From Atriophallophorus winterbourni (lineage: Eukaryota; Platyhelminthes; Trematoda; Plagiorchiida; Microphallidae), in contig JACCGJ010008366.1 of assembly GCA_013407085.1 (NCBI GenBank), positions 186,001 to 250,000 of the forward strand: a stretch of 64,000 bases of DNA. Direction: 5' to 3'. This document shows positions 40,212 to 51,007 of this stretch, in pieces. Position numbers and translations under genes: made by a program. Numbering within the stretch: position 1 is the first letter of the stretch; every line of letters starts with the position of its first letter. The notes under the pieces were generated by a model that saw only the letters and a program-made list of their open reading frames with translations, had not been told where the DNA came from and did not search any database.

Positions 40212-42183
40212 TCAAATGTAAGGCTCACGAATGTTATTCTTTTGCATATGTGAGTCCAATTTCGCTTTAAACGCCGCCAGGCAAGGAAAGTCTATCACAT
40301 GTTTCGGTAGGGAATTCCAAAGAAATATAGCACGTACGGCGAAAAAATGGCGACGACAATCAATACGGGAACTTTGAACGGAAAGGGATAAGGTATGTCC
40401 GCGTGTCACTTTCCCACCACACACATCGAGCAAGTGTTTTAGTGGATGTCCTTCGGTAGACACAATTCTATAAGTCAGAATAATATCGCGTCGTATCCTC
40501 CCTTGTGTAAAGTCGCATAGATCCAGACGTCGCAATCTTTCGGTATACAGAACATTGCGAAGACCCGTCACTAACTTTGTTGCTCTATGATAGATTTTGT
40601 CGAAGAGAGCAATGTCTTTTCGCAGCCAAGGAGTCCAGGTCTCTACCGCATACTCCATCGTAGGGCCTAAGGTAAACATTCATTATCCTTGGTAACGTTA
40701 CCAGAGAGAATCTTCCAAATATTCTTCGAAAGATACCCAACAATCTGTTTGCCTGTCGATATATGTTTTGGCCGTGCGCTGTACTCTTCAGGTTCCCGCT
40801 AATCCACACTCCAAGATCTTTTTCTAACGAGCTCCATGCTAGGTTTTCAGTTCTCAATCGATATGTCCAAGGAACATTCTTGCCAAGATGGATCATCTTA
40901 CATTTCTGTATGTTAAATGATATGTCATTCATGACCGCCTAATTCGACACGCTGTCTAAATCCATTTGCAGTTTTTCACAATCCTCTGCAGAACGTATCG
41001 GCGTCCAAATTTTCATATCATCCGCACACAGCATCATTTTGGACAATATGAGGGGGGCAAATCATTTATGTACAGCAGAAAGAGGAGCAGGGCTAGCACA
41101 GATCCTTGTGGGACTCCACTGGTGGTTTTGAACGTTTGGGATAGCGCTCCGTTAACTTTAACTTGGGCGTCGCGATCTGTCAGATAGCCGCACAACCATG
41201 AGAGGAGTGGATCACATATTCCTAAACGCATCAGTTTTTGAAGAAGCAAATGATGATTGACTCTGTCAAAAGCTTTCAAAATGTCTAGGTAACAGACGTG
41301 GATGCAAGAATTTCTATCCAACTCCTTTGTCCAGTCGTCTAACGCTATGAGAAGATTCGTTAGACACGAGCGATGAGATCGAAATCCACGCTGCGCTGGC
41401 GAAAACAAATTCTGCGATTCAAAGCGTGCAACCATACTTTTCGAGACTATACGTTCCATGAACTTAGCAATAACAGGTAAAAGTGTGACAGGACGATAAT
41501 TTTCAGCGTCAGATCGGCAACCGCCTTTGAAGATAGTTGTTATCACGCCGGACTTCCAATCTTTTGGTACAACTCCCTTAAGCAACGAATAGTTAAACAG
41601 ACTGGAGAACGGTTCACAAAGCTGACGGTGACAGAACCTGAGCACATCCGGTGTGATGCCATCCGCTCCTGGGGATATTCTTACATTTAGTTTGAGCAAA
41701 TGACTTGGAACAATCATTGGATTTATCGAAATATCGCACAATGTTTCGATTGAATACTCAGAACGTTTAATTTAAAACCATTGGCACGAACACTTTGGAG
41801 TAGCAAATTGCGGTTTCCAATGCTGTTTCAGTGAGTTTTTCACCATTCTGGATGGGAAAAATACCTGGTTTGACTTTCGCTTTCTCGTTCATGATTTTGT
41901 ATAGTAACTTAGGGTTGCGTTCCATTTTTGACAGGAACATCAATTGGTGCGCTTCCCTATCCTCTCGAATAAGTGCAGTCACTTTGTTGCGTAACATACG
42001 GAAATCTTGCCAAGAAGTGGAAATATTTTTGGCTTTGTGCTGCACCCACGTTGCTCGTTCCAGTGCTATCCACTTTTTTGTTCTGCTGCGAACAACAAAA
42101 CGAAGTTCATGAACGCAACTTTTCTGAACGATTGCGAGTTCTCGTCTATCTTCAGTTTCAGAAAACCTACAAGTTCGTTCCAT
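40212..42183 (-). pseudogene. CR1-like ORF2: linker, reverse transcriptase, C-terminus
   Basis: 42183-41767: ENISTSWQDFRMLRNKVTAL-like linker (AKNISTSWQDFRMLRNKV) and NPKLLYKIMNEKAKVKPG. 41741-41034: a long RT block with VVPKDWKSGVITTIFKGG, ENYRPVTLLPVIAKFMERIV, FSPAQRGFRSHRSCLTNLL, CYLDILKAFDRVNHHLLL, SGVPQGSVLALLLFLLYIND. The frame breaks at 41034 just before the expected FADD. About 41030-41000 read MMLCADDMKIW in another frame, so the catalytic pair survives as CADD. 40932-40585 and 40679-40212: EKDLGVWISGNLKS, RAIFLWNSLPKHVID. Three frameshifts disable it. Confidence 0.85.
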
Positions 42184-42290
42184 TGCGAGTCAGGGCTTAT
42201 GTTGTCCGTCTGAAAATGCGGAATCTGCACGAGCGATTTAATCAGGGCCAATTTATCTACCCGTCGAACTATCCCATTCGGAACAAGCGA

Positions 42291-43023
42291 TTACTGAGTG
42301 CTGCAAATATAGTCGAACACAAGCACTGAATGGTCGTTAAGACCCAGCGGAGCCTGGAATTCGATCGCTTCGATAGATTGTTCTTCCGATGTTAACACCA
42401 AATCCAAGACAGAGGGGCGGTCAGAACCTCTCCTCCGGGTACATTCGTGAACATGCTTGTATAACGGGATTGAATCTAGTACCTCTCTAAATCGGTAATC
42501 TAGCGTTTGTGGGTAGTGATCGTCCCTGAGATAAAGGGCGGACAGATTAAAATCACCCCTAATAAGTGTCGTTGCTTGCTGTGTACGATTCCGTAGATGA
42601 AGGGGACCGGTAGACCACACCAATAATGCAAACTTCACCAGACATCAGCGTTAAAGAACACCAAATTGTATCCTCGAGCGTGAATTCTATCTTGTCTGTT
42701 GGATGGCACTGGAGTCGATTATGGTAATAAAGAGCAACACCACCACCACTTCTCTCTCGATCGTTCCTTATCAAATTCATATTTGGAATTGATATCTCCG
42801 TTTCAATCAATTGGGAAGGATACCATGTTTCTGTAATGGCGATAATATCAGGTGAGTAGCGCGAACATATCTCGGTTAGCTCAGCTAATTTGTTCGGAAG
42901 GCTTTGTGCACTTGTATATAAACATCTTATAAAGATTGTGGTGTTCAAATCATGAAAAGTTTTCAAAGGGCTGACTCGGTTAGAGTCGGAATGCTCAAGT
43001 TTTTTGGATCCATCGCACGACAT
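42291..43023 (-). pseudogene. CR1-like ORF2 AP endonuclease
   Basis: 43023-42559 contains YTSAQSLPNKLAELTEICSR, IIAITETWYPSQLI, RERSGGGVALYYHNRL, CIIGVVYRSPSS. After a frameshift near 42600, 42638-42291 gives TLIRGDFNLSALYL, SVLDLVLTSEEQSI and LGLNDHSVLVFDY. All the usual catalytic landmarks (ETW, GDFN, LNDHSV) are present in pieces. Confidence 0.85.
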
Positions 43024-43209
43024 TCCGGTTGAACCTCATCGCTAGGCTTTTGAGGGTCGGTACTATCCGTTTGCTTGCTTCCGGCTATTACCTTGGGCAA
43101 GCTCAACTTGACGTTTTGGGGTAGGTTTTTTCTATTAGCTTTCCATTCACGTCTGATAGTATCCGTCATTTCGGTTGTGAAGAAGGTTAGCTTTAAATGC
43201 TAGGACCTT

Positions 43210-44101
43210 GCCCTTTATAGTTGGCAGACCGCGGTATCCTAAAAGCATCCACAAGTATGGTATTTTTAATACCAATTGTTTCGGCTAGATATTTCCACTG
43301 TTTGTGGTCGTTCTCAGACTTTTCTTGAGATGGTACGTCAGCAGCATCTTCCGGAATACCAAGAATTACAATACTTCTTGGATTACCTTCTTCACGAGAT
43401 TTCTGTGACGACTTTCGCTCCCACCTTGGTAAGTCTGCATGGATACGACATGTAGTCTCTGGAACACCTCTAAGAATGTAAGCAAGATAGAAAGTAAGAG
43501 TATGTTTTTCACGTCCTCCGCAGATTGTAGTGTAATTCTTAAAAGGCGAGGATCATCCGTGTGAGGAGAATTCAGGTGGCGGTTTAATCAAACTATTGAT
43601 GAGGGAGTAATCGCGGTCAATCTCATCTGACTGCAGAGTTTATATCACTCAGCTAAGTCATGTTTTTTGCTTAGCTTCAAACAGCGTTTTCTGCGACTCG
43701 GTCATGTTTGTACATATAAAGCTAAGGTTTACACCCGCGGATTTTATTTTATAATTTGAGTCAGTCATTTTAGTAGTGGATTTTCTGAGTCCATTCTCGG
43801 TTCCGTTAAGTCGAGGAGTCACTGATCCCAACGAACGCTTCCCCGTTTTAGTCGCCATCTGCGCGGTTATCTGGGCAAATGTTGGCCTGCTCGAGTATGA
43901 TGGATTATCTACCGGCTCTTCGGCAGTAACCTCTAAGTCGGATAACTACGGTGCATTTATGATGTTTATTATCAGTTCATTCAGTTTTTGTATACTGGAT
44001 TCCATTCCATTTAGACGCGTCTCAATATCAAATTCAGGGGTTTTCGCCGCCGAGGCTGACGGTGTTCATTTGGCCTTGCAAACCAGACAAACATAACAGA
44101 C
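43210..44101 (-). pseudogene. CR1-like ORF1 with PHD-like finger and RRM-like segment
   Basis: Minus strand. The finger half CYVCLVCKAK lies just before 44050 and its other half (MHVLKVHARCDKS) near 44395-44340, beyond the palindrome. Next come a coil-prone region (NGMESSIQKLNELI), a basic Ser/Thr-rich stretch (43858-43658) and at 43390-43235 SIVILGIPEDAADV...KQWKYLAETI...TILVDAFRIPR, an RRM-like ORF1 core found also at 36640-36830. Frames are broken. Function by family: nucleic-acid binding in the retrotransposition particle. Confidence 0.6.
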
Positions 44102-44113
44102 ACCAGGACAATT
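44102..44113. repeat. Target-site duplication, left of palindrome
   Basis: ACCAGGACAATT, exactly repeated at 44316-44327, on either side of the palindromic insertion. Confidence 0.8.
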
Positions 44114-44315
44114 GGTGCTCACCTTGTGTTCGCCGAGCTTGCGTAGTTGTTCTTGGACGTTTCGTCATCAGGCTAGATGACATCATCAGCAAAACTTCTT
44201 TCGATGATGTCATCTAGCCTGATGACGAATCGTCCAAGAACAACTACGCAAGCTCGGCGAACACAAGGTGAGCACCATCCACATCCTGAGCTACGCATAT
44301 TTTCCTCTATTGCTG
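44114..44315. mobile_element. Near-perfect palindrome of Penelope-type terminal sequence
   Basis: Arms 44114-44187 and 44203-44276 are reverse complements at 73 of 74 positions, with a 15-base spacer. A 39-bp unique tail follows, then a 12-bp target-site duplication. Each arm carries GATGTCATCTAGCCTGATG and GACGAA(A/T)CGTCC, the same terminal motif as 17045-17104, so this looks like two head-to-head copies of one terminal sequence inserted together into the CR1 ORF1. Confidence 0.8.
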
Positions 44316-44327
44316 ACCAGGACAATT
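44316..44327. repeat. Target-site duplication, right of palindrome
   Basis: ACCAGGACAATT. After it the CR1 ORF1 sequence resumes. Confidence 0.8.
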
Positions 44328-44429
44328 ATCTCTAATCGATACTAAATCCAAGGTCAGCGATTTGTCGCATCTTGCATGCACTTTCAGCACATGCATCCCG
44401 GTGCGCTTTGTATCCTTTCGGGGTCATCC

Positions 44430-45045
44430 GGTCAGGGTTGTGTGCAGTACTGTTCAGTTGTGTGCACAGGCAGTGGTTCTGTCGAGCGATCGATTATGAA
44501 TAAGGGGAGCGCGACGAAAAGCGTTGTTCACTAATAAGAGCAAAGTCAGAATTGATTCCGGCGATACGCTTCGGTAGTTGCTCTCACGACGTTGAATATA
44601 TAACTAGTCGACGGCGAAGAATAAGATCTTTCCGATGACGTTAATCCCTTTGAAGACTTGAAGAGTATTAACAGAGTTGCACGCGTAGATCCAATATGGG
44701 AAAATCACGATAAATCCGAATTTGCTCGTATAATCGAATACTGCTACGAGAGTGGTATATCCAGAAAGCTGACTTCAAGAGGAATCCAACAAGGTATAAT
44801 ATATCCACGTACGTGCAAGTGTAAGAACAGTATATCTTGATTAACAGGAGCTCAAAATAATGCGACTGCACGGCATGTTGCATTTAATTAATAGGTTATC
44901 TAGAGGTATTAAATAAATCATTCACTATTTGAGCGATTCTGTATATGAGAGAAAGTGCGCAGAGACAGTCAAACAAAATGAAATTTCACTTGGTATAATC
45001 AGATGAAAATTAAGTAAGTCCCATCTTCATCCAAACAATGAAAAA
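44430..45045. other. Intergenic, nothing firm
   Basis: A 60-codon plus frame (44658-44840) contains SRGIQQGIIYP, faintly like the RT GVxQGxxxxP motif, but nothing else supports it. Confidence 0.3.
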
Positions 45046-45315
45046 CATGCTTGTGGTTCTCATCCATGCCAAGCCCATCGAAATATTCACAAAGTTGATC
45101 CCGGCGATCCATAATGGAAGCAATGAACTGGAGTTTCTCTATTGTTTGAGCTAATCAGTAGTGCATATCCACCTTCGATTCGGGTGGGATGATTAGCTGA
45201 TTAGCTCAAATAAGAACGAAACTCTAATGCAGTACATCCATGATGGATCGCCGTGATAAACTTTGTGAATATTTCGATGGGCTTGGCACGGATGAGTAGC
45301 CACAAACATAAAAAA
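45046..45315. repeat. Foldback (inverted-repeat) element
   Basis: Imperfect arms of about 120 bp (45046-45170 and 45190-45315), sharing CGAAATATTCACAAAGTTGA / TTTGTGAATATTTCG and GAGCTAATCAG / CTGATTAGCTC. The central spacer contains CCACCTTCGATTCGGGTGG, which folds like a tRNA T-arm with a TTCGATTC loop. MITE or tail-to-tail SINE pair. Confidence 0.7.
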
Positions 45316-46164
45316 TCACCATCCCTATACTCGTTGTATGATGACTTTTACACACCAGTCACCCTGTAAATGACGCATGAAGCTAACGGGGCGTTCATTG
45401 AGATTTTCACTGTTTGACGATACTGGCAATTAAATACGTTTCATGATATATAAAACGACAATACTTGTTCTTCAACCATTTCCTAAGAGCTATTATGATG
45501 AATTAATGTTGTTTGTTGAAGATTTTAAGAATTTTGTTGATTAAAACGAGCGAAAATTATTCCAGTTTCATTGTATAAGTGCTATAGATTTAGATAATTA
45601 TCTTTTTATTATTCAGAAGCGATATTGCTTCTGGCGTTAAGGATTTGCTACATTTTGTGTAAAACTCAACTAATCACGCCCAACAGGTCACACATGTTAT
45701 CTTACCACTCGTTTCTATCGCACAGCTCACGCGATTACGGGATGAACCAAATGTGTAAACCCGAGCAGCAAAAGTAGATGCAAAAGGCGTTTCATGTGGG
45801 TCAGCGTAAATGACAAGGTCTATTGCTGTTACTAAATTTTTGCCGCGAATACTAGGTCATTCGTTTAGGATGATGGTAATTAATTGATTTTACCTTAATT
45901 TTTTCGCTAATTAGCGTCAGGCAGTGGTAAAGACCAGGGGGTTACGGTTACAACAATAGCTGCGAAGCGATCAGAACAAAAAACGTGGCGAAGGTAATCC
46001 AATGTTAGTGACTACCACGTGAAACTTTGATTCCCGCGTTGAACCTCACCGTGTATAGTAATTTCGGCCTCGCTCGGGCTCGTAAAAGCTGCTGACATCC
46101 GCTAAACCAAAAGTGGTTTAGCATAAAGTTTGTCATTGATAATGACGCTTCGGTTCCAAATGAT
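45316..46164. other. Intergenic, nothing recognised
   Basis: AT-rich, short frames only. No supported gene or recurring repeat. Confidence 0.35.
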
Positions 46165-46830
46165 GTAACATTCGTCTACATTAACAGAGAGAGACTTTTC
46201 AAATGCTTGATCAGATAGACTATTCCAAACTCATAATCAATAATGTCTGTTAATTCTGGCCTAAAGGTTTCAGTCAGATTCAACGATTGTGATTCAGACG
46301 CTTTTGGATTTCACATCGGCGTTAAAAATCGAGTGGCTACTGCTTCACTTCATGGTAGCGAATCCTGGACGATTCGCGCAAGACACAGATGGAAGAAGAA
46401 TGCCTCTCGTTTAAAAATCATCCGCCGAATCTTAAACATATCATGGATAGAGAAAATAATAATTGCAGAAGTGCTCTTAAAAGCTGATCTATACTATACC
46501 CTCATTTTGTTACTACAGCGCCGCATACGTTGACTTTGCAATGAGTGCAGAATGAAAATTGGTCATATTCTTAATGATGAGCTGTGTAAAGAGTTTGAAT
46601 TAGGCAGTCGACATTTAAGCATGCCGCACATGTAGTTCAAAGACTTTGAAAAAGTGATATGAAGACTTTTGACATTGATTTCACGAGATAGAAAGGATTT
46701 GGCTTTGACTGCACATTTTCGAAGTACTGCGGAATAACATATACTGATCCCGGATTTTGAACGAAGATCATCACGATGCGTGCAAATACTTCCGATCGGC
46801 CGTGTACCGTTAATCGCTGTGAGCACTGCA
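46165..46830 (+). pseudogene. RTE-like LINE deletion derivative
   Basis: Begins with INRERLFKMLDQID, matching VSREGLFKMLNLIG of copy 2. Frame 46243-46533 gives SVNSGLKVSVRFNDC...HIGVK, then jumps directly to LHGSESWTIRARH, LKIIRRILNISWIEKIIIAEVL and LLLQRRIR. The RT segment with FADD is deleted. Later, ELGSRHLSMPHM and DMKTFDIDF continue the family C-terminus with stops. Older and more diverged than copies 1-3. Confidence 0.75.
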
Positions 46831-46984
46831 AATGGATTTATGGTCCATGTCTATGGTTTATCATTTGGAGGAGCATAAAATCTTCATTCAATTGCGATGT
46901 AGATTCGCAAACGAGTGAAACCAACAGTAACAACACAATATTCATCAATAATTCACTTGGACGACACGTATTACGAGTATGCTC

Positions 46985-47748
46985 CTAACTCGCAATAACA
47001 AACTATAGCATTATCAAGCTCGGAATAACGTAACACTCAAACCCCACAAAGCATAGTGATGTATCTAGAACTAACAAAACAATAACCTCAAACCGCTTCA
47101 TAATCACATCATTTAAAAGACACCATGTAAACCCATGCTTCACGCAGCAACATAAAACAATATACAAAACTATACATGAACGACAATAATCAAATCCATC
47201 CACACCACATTCACAACATGCGCAATAGCAATAATATCACACAGCCAGCATACGCAGCCACTCAACAACAATCAAAACGCGCAAAAGCGCCCAAACAAAA
47301 TACACTGCCGCATGCTACTCATCAACCTGACTTTATAAGTACTATATGCCGATCTCGAAATTTCTATTTAAAACCACACTCGTACAACTATACCGGCCCA
47401 ACCATTCAACCTACACACATTCAAATTGCAAGAAATATTTATTTTAAACCACACACACATTATGCACGACAAACCAATGGGCAAAAGCTAGCGAAACCAC
47501 TCGAAACGAGCACACCGTGCAAAAGAGTTTTTTTGTTTATGGTCATGAATGTTTACCGTAGTCAGTCAGCGCTTCCTTTAAATGTTTCCTATGCATTTCT
47601 TTGTCGTGTAACAATGCATGGCGAAAATCGAATCCGACCAAACAATGTCTCGGTCGGTCATTGTTTGTCGAGCATAGAGCTCACCTCGGTGCGCGATGCA
47701 ACGGTGCCAAGCTTGGAATAACGTAAAACTCCAACCCCCAACAATCAC
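46985..47748 (+). repeat. Compound repeat family R, copy 1
   Basis: Arbitrary orientation +. Landmarks: AAACAATAACCTCAAACCGC, CCCATGCTTCACGCAGCAAC, CAAATCCATCCACACCAC, CACACCGTGCAAAAGAG, then a segment with AATCGAATCCGACC. The first half recurs directly at 48885-49345; the whole recurs inverted at 49346-50030. No convincing protein despite a 181-codon frame (47176-47721), which is a by-product of low-complexity CA-rich sequence. Confidence 0.7.
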
Positions 47749-47749
47749 A

Positions 47750-48885
47750 TTGGTTCGAAAGCTACCTCAATGGGCGCAAGGCAACCGTTCGAGTTAACGG
47801 GGTACAATCACGAGCCATTAATACCTCCAGTGGTGTACCGCAAGGTTCCGTTCTCGGTCCAGTGCTTTTCTTAGTTTACATCAATGATTTACCCGAGACG
47901 CTCTCATGCAAGGTAGTTCTTTTTGCGGATGATGTTAAACTTTGGATGCGAATAAAATCAACTGCAGACTGCGTAAAACTCCAAAGTGATTTAGATGCAC
48001 TACACGAATGGTCAGTTAGAAATAAACTGCCGTTCAATTTTCAAAAATGCAAGTTACTGCAATTCGGTAAGCCCTTTCAGTACGAATATCACTTTGGGCA
48101 GACGATTTTGAGCTGGACCGAATCGGAGAAGGATCTTGGAGTCTGGATATGTGGCAGCCTAAAGAACAGCGTGCATTGTGAGGTCATTTACAAGCGTGCT
48201 TCAAAGCTTCTAGGTATGCTTCGACGGATCTTCAGAACCTTTACGCCTGTAACGTTGCCAAGAATCATGAAGACCTACTTAATTCCCACAATGGAACACG
48301 CATCGCAAGCATGGACTCCGTGGATGAAAAAGATATATTCTTGCTTGACAGGATATATCATCGTGCAACTAAACTCGTGCGTGGTTTTCGAGACCTTACA
48401 TACGAGGAAAGGTTGAAAAAGCTAAAGCTCCCCACTCCCCTTCAACGTAGACTTCGAAGTGACGTTATCATTACTTACAAAATATTGAATACTCCAGATC
48501 ATTCACTCAAACATTTGTTCAAATACCGTGAATCAGGAATTACACGTAGCCACTCAGCGGCACTACAAATTCCCCATTCCCGTACTAATTGTCGCCGATA
48601 TTTCTATTCGGTACGTGTCTGTTTCCTGTGGAATGCCCTTCCCGAAGCAATTATCACCTCTCCCTGTATCCAAACATTCACTCGAACCTTGGACAATTAT
48701 TTGTTACATAACGATTTGACGATGCCTGTGTATTGACTCAGGGTAAGCATATTACTTGACTCCAGTGACATCGTATAATTGATTTTTTTATACCTCTTAT
48801 TGAACGCATATTTACTATGATATGGTAATTGTGAAGCTATGTGCTTTTTGTGACCATAAATTATTGAATCTATTGAATCTAGAAG
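47750..48885 (+). pseudogene. CR1-like element, 5'-truncated, one frameshift
   Basis: Starts inside RT (WFESYLNGRKATVRVNGV, SGVPQGSVLGPVLFLVYINDL), keeps VLFADDVKLW, KDLGVWICGSLKNS, TYLIPTMEHASQAWTPW in 47862-48416, then shifts frame near 48320 into 48311-48736 with IYHRATKLVRGFRDLTYEER and VRVCFLWNALPEAI. The 3' tail at 48830-48880 has GCTATGTGCTTTTTG and two TTGAATCTA units. Sequence is fresh and the FADD motif intact, so it is probably a fairly young insertion lying between two repeat-R copies. Confidence 0.85.
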
Positions 48886-49345
48886 TAACTAAACAATAAC
48901 CTAAAACCGTTTCATAATCACACCACTCAAAATACACCTAGCAAACCCATGCTTCACGCAGCAACATAAAACAACATACAAAACTATACTTGAATGACTA
49001 TAATCAAATCCATTCACACCACGTTAACATCATGCGCAATCGCAATACTATCACACAACTAGCATACGCAGCCACTCCACAACAATCAAAACGCGCAAAA
49101 GCGCCCGAACAACATACACATGCTACTCATCAACACGACTGTATGTGTACTATAGGCCAATCTCGAAAGTTCTATTTAAAACCACACTGTACAACTATAC
49201 CAACCCAACCATTCAAGCCACACACATTCAAATTACAAGAAATATTTAATTAAACCACACACAAACATATTGCATGACAAAACAATGGGCAAAAGCTAGC
49301 GAAAGCACTCGAAACGAGCATACCGTGCAAAATAGCTTTTTTTGT
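48885..49345 (+). repeat. Compound repeat family R, copy 2 (direct)
   Basis: Direct copy of 47065-47520 with moderate divergence. Confidence 0.8.
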
Positions 49346-50030
49346 TGCGCTATATTTGGCCCATTGGTTTGTCATGCAGATTGTGTGTGTCTTTTGAATA
49401 AATATTTTCTGGACCTTGAATATGTGTAGCTTGAATGGTTCGACGGGTATAGTGGTCCAAGTGTGGTTTAAATTAAAAATTCAAGATCGGCATATCGTAC
49501 ATATAGAGTCCGGTTTATGAGTAGCATATTGCAGTTTATGTTGTTTGGACGCTTTTGCTCGTTTTGATTGTTATGTCGTGGCTGCATATGCTAGCTGTCT
49601 AATAGTATTGCGACTGAGCATGTTGGAATGTGGTGTGGATGTATTTGATTATTGTTTTTCAGGTGTAGTTTTGTATGACTTTTATTTTTGCTTTGTGACG
49701 CATTGGTTTACAAGGTGTCTTTTGTGTGGTGTTATATTGAAGCGGATTGTGGTGAATGATTAGTTAGTTTTACACTCGATAATGTGCTATGTGGGGTTTT
49801 GAGTGTTATGCTATTTCAAGTTTAGCACATTTGCTTCGCCAGCGAGGTCGGCTCAATTATTGACAGACAATGACCGACTGACAAATTGTTTGGTCGGATT
49901 CGATTCCTACCATGCATTGTTATACAAAAGAGAACCACATAGGTAACCTGTAAAGGAAGCACTCTCCGACTATGGTAAACAGTGGTGACCATAAACAAAA
50001 AATCTCTTTTGCACGGTGTGTCTGTTTCGA
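49346..50030 (-). repeat. Compound repeat family R, copy 3 (inverted)
   Basis: Reverse complement of copy 1, giving with copy 2 a long inverted repeat centred near 49345. 49840-49925 contains GGTCGGATTCGATTCC, close to a Pol III B-box (GGTTCGANTCC), suggesting a tRNA-derived SINE part. Confidence 0.75.
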
Positions 50031-50215
50031 GTAGTTGCGCTGTATTTGGCCCATTGGTTTGTCATGCAGTTTGTGTGTGTCTTTTAAATAAATATTTCCT
50101 GGACCTTGAATATGTGTAGCTTGAATGGTTCGACTGGTATAGTGGTCCAAGTGGGGTTTAAATTAAAAATTCTAGAGCGGCATATAGTGCTTTTACATTC
50201 CGGTTTATGAGTAGC
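50031..50215 (-). repeat. Compound repeat family R, copy 4 (partial)
   Basis: TTTGGCCCATTGGTTTGTCA to CATATTGCAGTTT matches 49350-49535 in the same orientation. Confidence 0.8.
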
Positions 50216-50811
50216 ATATTGCAGTTTGCAAAATTTCAAATAATGTGGAAATGCATAACCTAACTTGAACTTTGAAATCTTTCTAGAAGTAATACTGGCA
50301 CAATCAAACTCTGCTAACATAAATAAATAAATGAACGAGGCTACAGCCGCGAAATTACAAATAATAAAAATTATATTCACTACCACATATTCACATAACA
50401 CAAGTGTGTTTTCATGTTGCTTCGCAATTATTTAGACAGAATAACACGTTTCACATTGGTTACACGCAAACTATTGATTAAATGGTAGACACAACGTGAA
50501 CACTGAATACATTGATGAATATGTTTTGTTTGATTTTCATGCACTATATCATGCATACACACGTAAAACGTTCGCGACACAATGCATCAGTCGACATTGG
50601 CTCCAAAATATTGATTAACACAGAGATATGGCATTATCTAGCGCGGAACCTAAGAGGAAACTGAGATAAACAAATGTATTAATTTTTATGGTTATGCTGG
50701 CTGTTCTTCTAACGTACACGTGATTGGTCAAACACGTAATGGTTTGTCGTATGAATATATTCATTCAGCATTCCTTGCTAAAACATATCGCACGTTTGAC
50801 TGCCGTTTAGT
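50216..50811 (+). promoter_or_regulatory. Upstream region of the cytochrome P450 gene
   Basis: AT-rich DNA between the last repeat-R copy and the P450 ATG. GAATATATTC at about 50753-50762 is a possible TATA-like box some 50 bases before the ATG. No spliced-leader acceptor or CpG island is obvious. Confidence 0.25.
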
Positions 50812-51007
50812 ATGAGTTTTGCGTGGCGCATTATGGAATACACCGGCAAGTATGAACCACTTAAACAATCGAACGCTATTTTTATCATGGCTGGTGTGGC
50901 ATGTTTCGTTGCTGCATTCTGCATATATCTTTCTCAGAGGAGGAATAGAAGCAAGTTACCACCAGGCCCTTTGGGTTGGCCGTGGATAGGCTATACGAAA
51001 TGTTTAG
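50812..51007 (+). CDS. P450 exon 1
   Basis: 65 codons plus one base. ATG start, hydrophobic AIFIMAGVACFVAAFCIYL, SQRRNRSK, then PPGPLGWPWIGYTKCLG. Donor G|GTAAGT at 51008. Confidence 0.9.

Larger units (their letters stand above)
40050..44430 (-). mobile_element. CR1-like element, minus strand, nearly full length but broken
   Basis: The longest CR1-like copy. From the 5' side on the minus strand: ORF1 (about 44420-43210, split by a palindromic insertion at 44114-44315), ORF2 endonuclease (43023-42291), linker (42183-41767), RT (41741-41034), C-terminus (40932-40212), and a 3' tail ending in four TTCAAGGAT-type 9-bp repeats at 40083-40116. Domains are well preserved but spread over different frames, so it is recent but inactive. 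Confidence 0.8.

Noticed and set aside
47176..47721. 181-codon plus frame
   Set aside because: Sits in CA-rich repeat R, whose direct copy at 48990-49253 has a shorter, diverged frame. Composition explains the openness.
49850..49925. Functional tRNA gene around the B-box-like GGATTCGATTCC
   Set aside because: No acceptor stem, D-arm or anticodon arm could be folded. It is treated as part of a SINE-like repeat.
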